Origin: CAKZLS01 sp963701445
GTDB lineage: Bacteria; Pseudomonadota; Alphaproteobacteria; Rhodospirillales; Defluviicoccaceae
DNA length: 64,000 bases
Direction: 5' to 3'
Assembly (NCBI GenBank): GCA_963701445.1
Contig: CAVPAM010000025.1
Coordinates: forward strand, 23,143-87,142
Of the stretch, positions 17,697 to 25,261 are shown one piece after another. Below the pieces are notes generated by a model, which was not told where the DNA came from, did no database searches, and saw only the letters and a list, made by a program, of their open reading frames with translations. Position 1 is the stretch's first letter, and every line of letters starts with the position of its first letter. Position numbers and translations under genes: made by a program.

Positions 17697-18246
17697 CCCC
17701 GCTCTTGAGCTTGATATTCATGTCCAATTTTTCGCCGCGCTTCACGTCGGAATAATAAAACGGATACGACGTATCGGCGCCGTTTTCGCGCCGCAGGATC
17801 CGGATGCTGTCCTCGCCCGCGAACGGAGTCAGTCCACCGGCGAGGCTCAAAGCCTGCATCACGTCGATGGAGCGGGTCACCTGGAACTCGCCCGGGTTGT
17901 TGACCGCGCCAATTACGTAGATCTTGTTTCCCGACACGTTCAGGACCGACACCGTCACCACGGCACCGGGTATGTATTTCTCCAGCCGGTCGGAGATGGC
18001 GAGCTGGACGTCCTCGGTGGTGCGCCCGGCGGCATCGATCTGTCCGGCGAGAGGAAAGCTGATGGTTCCGTCCGGCAACACCAGCACCTGACGTTGAAGA
18101 TCGTCTTCCCGCCAGACGGAAATATCGAGAACGTCGCCCGCGTTGAGGGTGTAGGACGAATCGTCCATTGGCGGGGTCGCCGGGTTCTGCGCCACGGCGG
18201 CCATCGGCAAAACCGCCAGCAATGCCGCAACCAAAATCTTTCTCAT
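17662..18246 (-). CDS. Wza-like polysaccharide export protein
   Basis: A 194-residue periplasmic or outer-membrane protein. ATG 18246 is chosen for its GGGAGG ribosome site and a clean signal peptide (MRKILVAALLAVLPMAAVAQ). A Poly_export domain follows (YTLNAGDVLDISVWREDDLQ, PDGTISFPLAGQIDAAG), then an SLBB domain (IYVIGAVNNPGEFQV), ending in KLKSGDVIVVSGQSLF. There is no lipobox cysteine after the signal, unlike E. coli Wza, but PEP-CTERM-type export proteins are short like this one. It is the first gene of the minus-strand cluster running to wecC and probably carries the operon promoter upstream. Confidence 0.88.
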   Translation of the reverse strand: MRKILVAALLAVLPMAAVAQNPATPPMDDSSYTLNAGDVLDISVWREDDLQRQVLVLPDGTISFPLAGQIDAAGRTTEDVQLAISDRLEKYIPGAVVTVSVLNVSGNKIYVIGAVNNPGEFQVTRSIDVMQALSLAGGLTPFAGEDSIRILRRENGADTSYPFYYSDVKRGEKLDMNIKLKSGDVIVVSGQSLF

Positions 18247-18270
18247 CGTGCCTCCCAACAATAAGCCCAA

Positions 18271-18459
18271 CAGGTAGAAGGAAACCCACTGTGTCTCGGC
18301 GCTTGATTTCCGCCCCGCACCCGGCTTCCGAGTTGAAAGCTCTTAATACCAATTCCTTTTAAAGGGTTTAGCTCGATTTTAAACTATCACTAACAGGAAA
18401 TGCTTCAGAATTCACACACTTGTGGCAGAAACAACACCATCATAGGCCACATCGTTCTC
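18271..18459 (-). promoter_or_regulatory. AT-rich leader, probable promoter region of the polysaccharide export operon
   Basis: The 189 bases upstream of the export gene contain an A/T-rich island (about 18340-18400, with TTTAAAATCG and TTTAAAAGG on the minus strand) that contrasts with the GC-rich surroundings. Its position before the first gene of a six-gene run makes it the likely promoter. I could not assign a convincing -35/-10 pair or a sigma-54 box. Confidence 0.3.
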
Positions 18460-19467
18460 TTACGGAGCCATGTCACGGGCCATGAGAAGCCTCTCCTCCC
18501 ACCGCAGGGCCGACCGGATGATCAGCTCCAGGTCGTCGTGGCGTGGCCGCCAGTTGAACAGCGCCTTGATCCTGCTCGCGTCGGCGACCAAGCGCCCGGT
18601 GTCGCCGGGCCGGCGGGACGCGATTCGCACGGGCAGCGCCTTGCCGGTCACGGCCTCGACCGCCTCCACCACCTCGCGGACGGAATAGCCGCGACCGTAG
18701 CCGCAATTGAGCACGAGGCTCTCGCCGCCGCTCCGCAAATGCTGGACCGCACACACGTGGGCATCGGCGAGGTCGGTCACGTGAATGTAGTCGCGCACGC
18801 ACGTGCCGTCCGGGGTTTCGTAATCGTCGCCGAAAATCTCCATGTACGGCCGCAAGCCGACTGCCACCTCGCTCGCCACCTTGATGAGGTGGGTGGCCCT
18901 GGGCGTCGACTGTCCCGCCCGCCCCTCGGGATCGGCTCCGGCGACATTGAAATAGCGCAGCGCGATGAACCGGAAATCGTGCGCCGCGGCGGTGTCGCGA
19001 AGCACCCATTCGGTCATCAGTTTGGAGCGCCCGTAGGGGTTCTCGGGACGGGTCGCCTCCTCCTCGGCGATGGGCACCCTGTCCGGCTCGCCATAGACCG
19101 CCGCCGTCGACGAGAACACCATGGAGCGCACGCCCGTCTCGACGCATGCCTGGATCAGCTTGCGGCTGACCTCGGTGTTGTTGTGGTAGTACTTCAAGGG
19201 ATCGGAAACGGACTCCGGAACGACGATGCTGCCCGCGAAGTGCACCACCGTATCGACGCCATGGCGGCGCAGGAGCGCCTTGGTCAGGTCGAGATCGCCG
19301 GCGTCGCCCTCGACGAACACGACATCCTCGGGCACGGCGCGGCGGACACCCGTGGACAGATTGTCCAGCACCACCACCGGACACCCCGCGTCACGGAACG
19401 CAAGCACGGTATGGCTGCCGATGTAACCGGCGCCGCCCGTCACCAGAATCGTCGCTTTATCCCGCAT
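18460..19467 (-). CDS. galE: UDP-glucose 4-epimerase
   Basis: A 335-residue short-chain dehydrogenase-like epimerase interconverting UDP-glucose and UDP-galactose with bound NAD+. The Rossmann motif TGGAGYIGSH is near residues 10-19. The catalytic Ser is in SSTAAVYGEPD and the Tyr/Lys pair in NPYGRSK. RDYIHVTDLADAH and the C-terminal RPGDTGRLVAD are typical of GalE. ATG 19467 is preferred because AAGGA lies 10 bases upstream; ATG 19485 and 19503 are in frame. It supplies sugar nucleotides for surface polysaccharide and lies 190 bases upstream of the export operon on the same strand. Confidence 0.93.
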   Translation of the reverse strand: MRDKATILVTGGAGYIGSHTVLAFRDAGCPVVVLDNLSTGVRRAVPEDVVFVEGDAGDLDLTKALLRRHGVDTVVHFAGSIVVPESVSDPLKYYHNNTEVSRKLIQACVETGVRSMVFSSTAAVYGEPDRVPIAEEEATRPENPYGRSKLMTEWVLRDTAAAHDFRFIALRYFNVAGADPEGRAGQSTPRATHLIKVASEVAVGLRPYMEIFGDDYETPDGTCVRDYIHVTDLADAHVCAVQHLRSGGESLVLNCGYGRGYSVREVVEAVEAVTGKALPVRIASRRPGDTGRLVADASRIKALFNWRPRHDDLELIIRSALRWEERLLMARDMAP

Positions 19468-19857
19468 GTCGGCTGAGTCCTTCATAAATGGGACCCCAAT
19501 CATTTTCCAATCCGGTTAAGGTTCCCTTAGGATCGGTTGAAAAAGTGCCTCGGCACATCACGCCGCCTCTGTTTTCGCCCATTCCGGGCGCCGTGACCAC
19601 TCCCCTTTTCCCCCAAGGTGGCCTCATCGGGATCATGGGGGCCGGCCTCACGCCCCGTCCAGTTCCTTGGTCATAATCGATTCGATCCTTATTTGTAATC
19701 GCGGGCGCGCGCCGTGGAGGGGGGGGGCGTAACGCGTTTTTGTCAAAACAACCCCATGCACAGTAGATTCTCGCCGGCAAAGCCGCCCGCCACCATGCCG
19801 GAGGGTCGAAAAATCAACGGTCCAGAGCAAGACAGCGCGCCCGAAAGACAGGGGTCA
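19468..19857. other. Intergenic region between galE and the K+ channel gene
   Basis: This 390-base stretch has no convincing gene. It should contain the galE promoter (minus strand) and the end of the upstream channel transcript. It includes a run of nine G at 19719-19727 and short GC-rich inverted segments, but no riboswitch or strong terminator that I can recognise. Confidence 0.5.
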
Positions 19858-21612
19858 TCAGGGCCGCAGCGGGGCGCGGGGCGGGAAGAACCGGTTGACG
19901 ACCCACTTCATGACATAACCGCGTGGTTCGTCGACACCGCTGATCAGGTAGCCGAGCGTGTACTCGTCGTGAAGGGTGGCGTCCAGGAGGTGGTAGGCCT
20001 CCCTGCGGCCACAGAACAGGATCTGGTCGCCCGCCTCGAGGACGTGCGACAGCGCCGGCATGATAATCACGCGTCGGTCCGAACGGATCACCATGGGCAC
20101 GCACGGAAGGTGACGGCCGCGGTCCGTGGGATCGCGGATGATCTCGCCCAGGGTGATGATGCTGCCCTCGCGGAATCGCGCCATCAGCGCCGGCGCGGTT
20201 TCCTCGCGGAGCGCGATCGTCCACAGGCGCGGATTGCCCCCCCCCACGCGGTCGTGCAACTGCTCCACCACGTTGCGGAGGAATACGTCGCGAGCGTCGA
20301 GCGGGTGTTCGCGAAGATGCTCGAAAAACGTCCGCAGCAGCGGCGCGATCAACTGGAACAGGATACGCCGGGCGCTCACGAGGCTCGGCTGCATGATCAG
20401 GTCGGCCTCGGCGGCGCTGAACAGCATTTGGTTGCGATGGCGGTTCTGGCGCACCAGGACGAAGATCCCGGGGTTGAGCGCCCGCGCGTTCAGCACAACG
20501 CTGAGATTGGCGGGATCGCTGTTAGTGCCGACGACGATGCCGGCGGCTTCCTTGATTCCGGCCTGCAGCAAAGCCGCCTGGGAAGCCCGGCCGGCAATCC
20601 GGTCGTCCCGTCGCGCGGCCTCGCCGGGGTTGATGTCCGGGTCGATCACGACGGTTGAAATTCCGAGGGCTGTCAGCGATTCGTCGATGCACCGGCCCAT
20701 GCGGCCGAACCCGCAGACGATCCACGTCCCTCGCGGTACGTCCGGATACATGGCCAGGTTGGCGCCGGGCGCGCCGATCAGCCACTCGTTCAACATGTGG
20801 ATCAGCGGATTGTGGATGGTGCCGCCGAGATAGCGGGCGTAGGTTTGGAACGGGTCGATGATATGGACGTCGCCGCCGAGGGTCTCCAGCGTTTCGTCGT
20901 AGACCTCGTGGGTCGACTGGGTGATCACCCGCGCATCGGGATTGAGCAGACGCGCGGTCACCGAAATCTTGACGTTGAGATCCTCGTCGCCGGTGAGCGC
21001 CACAACCGCCTTGCAATTGGGCATCATCAAGCCGGCTTCGATCAGATGGTCGGGAATACGAGCATCGGCCTGCAGCGCATACATGGCGACGCGGTAATCC
21101 CGCAGGTAGAGGGCGATGATCCGGTCCTCGTCGTTGTCAAGAATGACGGCCGTAATGCCGTTGTCGCTTAGTCCCCGGGTAAGCAGGCTGCCGGTGTTGC
21201 CGAATCCGCACAGTATGACGAACGGCTCGCGGAGGCGGGCCACGTTTCGGGCGAACCGCGCCTCGGCGATCTCGCGCCGGAAGTGCGGGTTCTGCACCAG
21301 TCGGATGATCGCCCCGACCGCGTACAGCCAGGCGACGACGCCAGCGTAAAGCGAGATCATGCTCCACACCCGTTGCGCCTCGGTGAACGCATAGGGGATC
21401 TCGCCGAACCCCGTGGTCGTGGCCGTGTAGGTCAGGAAATAGAAGGCGTGGAAGAAGCTCAGGGGCTCTCCGGGATTCAGGGGGTCGCCGCCGGGAATCA
21501 TCACCCAGCCGGCCATGGAGATGGCGTACACGCTTACCACCACCAGGATGGGCCGGCGCATGAAACGCAGGATGATATAGGTGACCCGGTGAGAACGCGC
21601 GGTTCCGGTCAT
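19858..21612 (-). CDS. RCK/TrkA-N-gated potassium channel
   Basis: A 584-residue membrane protein. Two transmembrane helices (about 20-40 and 82-105) flank a pore loop with the selectivity filter TTTGFGEI (about residues 65-72), a K+ channel filter with Phe in place of the common Tyr. Two RCK modules follow: TrkA-N domain 1 (FVILCGFGNTGSLLTRGL) and domain 2 (TWIVCGFGRMGRCIDESL), each with TrkA-C-like sequence after it. Such channels pass K+ under control of nucleotides or ions bound by the RCK ring. ATG 21612 has GGGGAG upstream. The 127-residue membrane protein gene is 20 bases upstream, so the two are co-transcribed. Confidence 0.88.
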   Translation of the reverse strand: MTGTARSHRVTYIILRFMRRPILVVVSVYAISMAGWVMIPGGDPLNPGEPLSFFHAFYFLTYTATTTGFGEIPYAFTEAQRVWSMISLYAGVVAWLYAVGAIIRLVQNPHFRREIAEARFARNVARLREPFVILCGFGNTGSLLTRGLSDNGITAVILDNDEDRIIALYLRDYRVAMYALQADARIPDHLIEAGLMMPNCKAVVALTGDEDLNVKISVTARLLNPDARVITQSTHEVYDETLETLGGDVHIIDPFQTYARYLGGTIHNPLIHMLNEWLIGAPGANLAMYPDVPRGTWIVCGFGRMGRCIDESLTALGISTVVIDPDINPGEAARRDDRIAGRASQAALLQAGIKEAAGIVVGTNSDPANLSVVLNARALNPGIFVLVRQNRHRNQMLFSAAEADLIMQPSLVSARRILFQLIAPLLRTFFEHLREHPLDARDVFLRNVVEQLHDRVGGGNPRLWTIALREETAPALMARFREGSIITLGEIIRDPTDRGRHLPCVPMVIRSDRRVIIMPALSHVLEAGDQILFCGRREAYHLLDATLHDEYTLGYLISGVDEPRGYVMKWVVNRFFPPRAPLRP

Positions 21613-21632
21613 GACGGCTCCCCGGCCCGGCG

Positions 21633-22016
21633 CTAACGCCTGAGCATCAGCGTTTCGCAGACGACGATGGTGACGGATATGAAGTTGGCCAGCAAGGCCC
21701 CGGCGGCCAGCGAGACGACCAGAACCATGACCTCGGTGGTCAGCCCCGTCCCGGACACATGCTCCGCGTAGCCCCAGACCATGGCGGCGGCGATCAATTG
21801 CAGGTCGGCCACCAGGCTTGTCGCCAGCAGAAGCGCGCCGATCTGCGAGCGGTCTCCGAGCTTCAACGTGGTGGCGATGATGTTGACGACAATGACGAAA
21901 AAGAAGTCGAGGACGTGGTGATGATCGGGGTCTCCGATCTCGCCGTAAACGAAGCTGAAATTTAACGTCAGCGCGAGGACGATGAAAAACCCAAAGACGA
22001 CCTTTTCAAGGTTCAT
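21633..22016 (-). CDS. Small four-helix membrane protein (DUF6394-like) paired with K+ channel
   Basis: A 127-residue membrane protein with about four hydrophobic segments: KVVFGFFIVLALTLNFSFV, VLDFFFVIVVNIIATTL, ALLLATSLVADLQLIAAAMV, and VMVLVVSLAAGALLANF. A short histidine/aspartate loop (EIGDPDHHHV) lies between the first two. I believe it belongs to DUF6394, which is often found beside K+ channel genes, but I cannot confirm that here. ATG 22016 has GGGAGGCG upstream. The K+ channel gene starts 20 bases after its stop, which suggests an accessory subunit or partner. Its own function is unknown. Confidence 0.75.
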   Translation of the reverse strand: MNLEKVVFGFFIVLALTLNFSFVYGEIGDPDHHHVLDFFFVIVVNIIATTLKLGDRSQIGALLLATSLVADLQLIAAAMVWGYAEHVSGTGLTTEVMVLVVSLAAGALLANFISVTIVVCETLMLRR

Positions 22017-22085
22017 GGAACGCCTCCCTCATGCGTTCCCGAATACTAGAACATTCAGGCCTTTCCCGCCATGCCGCTCGAATCC

Positions 22086-22886
22086 TCACTCTTCGGGGAA
22101 GGCGCGAACGGTGTGGGCATGATTGAGGGGTCCGTGTCCGTGACCGAACCCCGGCGCCGTCGAAATGGCCTCAAGGACATAGGCGCGCGCGCGGGTCACC
22201 GCCGAACTTAAGGTCAGTCCCTGCGCCAAGCCGGTCGCCAACGCCGACGCCAGCGTGCAACCGGTGCCATGGGTATGCGGGGTGTCGATGCGCGGCCCCT
22301 CGAAGGTCTGCGTGGCCTGACCATTTTCGGCGAGGATGTCTGTGAGCGTCGGTCCGTCGCCATGCCCGCCCTTGAGCAGCACCGCTCGCGGGCCGAGTTC
22401 GAGGACCGCGGCCGCGAGGTCCATCGGACCGAGGTCCTCGCGGCCGGCCAGGACTTCCGCCTCGGGCAGGTTGGGGGTCAACACCCACGCCAGCGGGATC
22501 AGGAGGGTTTTCAGCGCCGCTACCGAGTCCGGGGTAAGCAACGGCGACCCGCCCTTGGCCATCATCACCGGATCCACGACGATGGGAATACCGCCGGCGG
22601 CGGCTTTCAGGAAACCGGCGACGGCCTCGACGATTTCCGGCCGATGGAGCATGCCGATCTTGATACAGTCGGCGCCGATATCGCTCAGAACCACGCTCAT
22701 CTGCCGAACGATGAACTCGGGCGGTACGTCGAAAATGCGATCGACACCCATGGTGTTCTGGGCCGTCAGCGCGGTGACCGCGGTCATGGCGAAACCGCCG
22801 AGCGCGGTCACCGTTTTGATGTCCGCCTGAATGCCGGCCCCGCCGCCGGAATCGGAACCGGCGACGATCAGAACCCTGCCCCGCAT
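22086..22886 (-). CDS. thiD: Hydroxymethylpyrimidine/phosphomethylpyrimidine kinase
   Basis: A 266-residue ribokinase-fold enzyme that phosphorylates HMP and HMP-P in thiamine pyrophosphate synthesis. The N-terminus VLIVAGSDSGGGAGIQADIK, the central VVDPVMMAKGG and the C-terminal anion-hole motif DTPHTHGTGCTLASALA are all present. The start ATG 22886 fits the family; an in-frame extension to 22928 would overlap glmM. It follows glmM by 16 bases and is the last gene of the long minus-strand run. The thiE gene at 42.7 kb is not linked to it. Confidence 0.94.
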   Translation of the reverse strand: MRGRVLIVAGSDSGGGAGIQADIKTVTALGGFAMTAVTALTAQNTMGVDRIFDVPPEFIVRQMSVVLSDIGADCIKIGMLHRPEIVEAVAGFLKAAAGGIPIVVDPVMMAKGGSPLLTPDSVAALKTLLIPLAWVLTPNLPEAEVLAGREDLGPMDLAAAVLELGPRAVLLKGGHGDGPTLTDILAENGQATQTFEGPRIDTPHTHGTGCTLASALATGLAQGLTLSSAVTRARAYVLEAISTAPGFGHGHGPLNHAHTVRAFPEE

Positions 22887-22902
22887 GACCCTTCCGCGGC
22901 CG

Positions 22903-24250
22903 CTATACCGCAGCCGCCTGGATGACACCGCAGATCCGGTCCACCACCGCCCCGACCAACGCCTCGTCCTCGCCCTCGGCCATGACCCTGATCAGCGGCT
23001 CGGTTCCGGACTTGCGGATCAGCAGCCGGCCGGTTCCGCTCAGTTCCTTCTCGCCCTCGGCAATGGCGTCCATGACGCATTTTTGGCTGAGCGGCTTGCC
23101 CTTCTGGTAGCGCACGTTGCGCAGCAGCTGGGGAACCGGTTCGAAAACCCTGCACACCTCGCTGGCTTGCCGCCCGGATCGGACGATCACCGCCAGGACC
23201 TGAAGCGCGGATATCAATCCGTCACCGGTGGTGGTGTAGTCGCTGAGAATGATGTGTCCCGACTGCTCGCCGCCAAGGTTGTAGCCGTTCTTGCGCATGC
23301 ATTCGACGACGTAGCGGTCGCCGACCTGGGTTCGCTCGAGCCGAAGGTTCATGCCGGCCAGATGCCGCTCCAGGCCGAGATTGGACATGACCGTCGCCAC
23401 CACCCCGCCGCCTCTCAACTGGCCGCGCCGCGCCCACTCGTCGGCGATCAGGCCCATGACCTGGTCGCCGTCGATCAAGGTGCCCGTCTCATCGGCGACC
23501 AGCACCCGGTCGGCGTCGCCATCGAGCGCGATCCCGAGATCGGCGCGGTATTCCTTGACTGTCCGGCACATGGTCTCCGGAACGGTGGAGCCGCAGTTGG
23601 AGTTGATATTGAAACCATCCGGCGCAACGCCGAGCGGAATGACCTCCGCCCCCAGTTCCCAGAGCAGTTCCGGGGCGACATTGTACGCGGCGCCGTTCGC
23701 GCAGTCGACGACGATCCGAAGACCGGCGAGCGTGAGCCCCTTGGGAAAGGACCGCTTGACGAATTCGGTGTAGCGGCCGTGGACATCGTGAAGACGTCGG
23801 GCCTTGCCGAGATCGGCGGGCGACGCCAATTCCGAGGACATGTTGCTGGCGACCTTGGATTCGATCGCCCTTTCCATCGCGTCTGTGAGCTTATAATCCA
23901 TCGGGTCCGAAGAGCTTGATGCCGTTGTCTCCGAACGGATTGTGCGATGCCGACAACATGAGCCCGAGATCGCATCGCATGGACCGGGTCAACATGCCCA
24001 CCGCCGGCGTCGGCATCGGACCCACCAGGATAACGTCCATCCCCATGGACACGAAACCGGCAGTTAGGGCGGCTTCCAACATATAGCCAGAAAGGCGCGT
24101 GTCCTTACCGATGAGAACCCGGCTCCCCTGGTGCCCGTTCCGGAATTGCAGGCCCGCGGCCATCGCGACTTTCAACGCGGTCTCCGCCGTCATCGGCTCC
24201 CGATTGGCCGCGCCGCGAATACCGTCCGTGCCAAAAAGCTTTCTTCCCAT
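22903..24250 (-). CDS. glmM: Phosphoglucosamine mutase (frameshifted)
   Basis: GlmM converts glucosamine-6-phosphate to glucosamine-1-phosphate for UDP-GlcNAc, peptidoglycan and LPS. The N-terminal segment from ATG 24250 (RKLFGTDGIRGAAN, catalytic Ser in LMLSASHNPFGDNGIKLFG) ends after GPDGL at a stop near 23891. The rest continues one base away as YKLTDAMERAIESKV, with metal-binding ALDGDADRVL and the phosphate loop RKSGTEPLIRVM. Removing one T at about 23893-23897 gives FGPDGYKLTD and one protein of about 448 residues, the standard length. Because the enzyme is essential in most bacteria, a sequencing error is the likeliest cause. It is preceded by AAGGAG and lies in the folP-glmM-thiD order. 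Confidence 0.93.
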
Positions 24251-24352
24251 AGCCAGCTCCTTGCTCCCCCAGATAACAGCTGGATTTCTGGAGTAGAATT
24301 AAGTCGTGAAAAAATGTCTGATCCGACCCCAAACCTAACACAAAGTCGTTAG

Positions 24353-25192
24353 TCACTCGTTAGCGATACCGCTGCCGGTGTCGGCGATGGCGCGCCAAAC
24401 GCGGAGTGCTTGGCGCGTGGCGGCGACGTCGTGGACCCGGACAATGTGTGCGTTCCGCTGAACCGCCGCCAGAACCGCCGCCAGGGAACCGCCCAAACGG
24501 TCCTGGGGAGGTTCGCCCTCACACAGCCGGGCGATAAAGCTTTTGCGCGATACGCCAATTAATAGCGCACACTCGAGAGATTGATAATTCCCCAGATGGG
24601 CCAGAATCTCCAAGTTATGCTGAACTGTCTTGCCGAAACCAATCCCGGGATCGACGGCAAGACGCCTCCGGGGGATGCCGGAGGCTTCGCAAACGGACAC
24701 GCGGCGGGACAACCATTGGAGAACTTCGGCGGCCACGTCGTCATAGCGCGGGTTGGCCTGCATGGTCCGCGGATCGCCCTTCATATGCATCAGCACCACG
24801 GAAACATGGGATCCGGCCACCACCGCCAACGACCGGGGGTCGCCGGTCAGCGCGGTCACGTCGTTGACGATCCCGGCGCCGGCGTCGATGGCGCGTTCCA
24901 TGACCGCCGCGTGCCGGGTGTCGATCGAGACCAAGATACCTGCGGATGCGAGTTCGCGCACCACGGGCAATACCCTTGAAAGCTCTTCGGCCCGGGAAAT
25001 GGGCTGGGCGCCCGGCCGAGTGGACTCTCCGCCGATGTCGATGATGTCCGCGCCGTCCGCCGCGAGGGCCACGCCCCGCTCGATCGCGGCCGAATGATCG
25101 AAGGCCTCGCCGCCATCCGAGAAGCTGTCGGGGGTGACGTTGACCACCCCCATGATTTTCGGCCGGTCGAGAGAGAGCCCGGCAAACTCCAT
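24353..25192 (-). CDS. folP: Dihydropteroate synthase
   Basis: A 279-residue TIM-barrel enzyme that joins p-aminobenzoate to dihydropterin pyrophosphate in folate synthesis; it is the target of sulfonamides. Signature 1 is VNVTPDSFSDGG (about residues 17-28) and signature 2 DIIDIGGESTRPGAQP. Later motifs are SIDTRHAAVMERAID, DPGIGFGKTVQHNLEIL and GVSRKSFIA. ATG 25192 is chosen, with GGGGAT upstream; an in-frame GTG at 25204 is possible. It lies between ftsH and glmM on the same strand, a common order in proteobacteria. Confidence 0.95.
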   Translation of the reverse strand: MEFAGLSLDRPKIMGVVNVTPDSFSDGGEAFDHSAAIERGVALAADGADIIDIGGESTRPGAQPISRAEELSRVLPVVRELASAGILVSIDTRHAAVMERAIDAGAGIVNDVTALTGDPRSLAVVAGSHVSVVLMHMKGDPRTMQANPRYDDVAAEVLQWLSRRVSVCEASGIPRRRLAVDPGIGFGKTVQHNLEILAHLGNYQSLECALLIGVSRKSFIARLCEGEPPQDRLGGSLAAVLAAVQRNAHIVRVHDVAATRQALRVWRAIADTGSGIANE

Positions 25193-25261
25193 GTCTATCC
25201 CCACGGAAGCCCCGACCCCCGGGCCCGAACCTGCATCAGTATCGGGGCCGGCCGGCCGGGA

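Noticed and set aside
22086..22928. TPP riboswitch near thiD or thiE
   Set aside because: Both genes lie inside operons with gaps of 16 and 13 bases, which leaves no room for the aptamer, and no THI-box sequence is seen.
23885..23905. Programmed ribosomal frameshifting in glmM
   Set aside because: There is no slippery heptamer or stimulatory structure, and six other breaks in unrelated genes have the same single-base form, so error is simpler.
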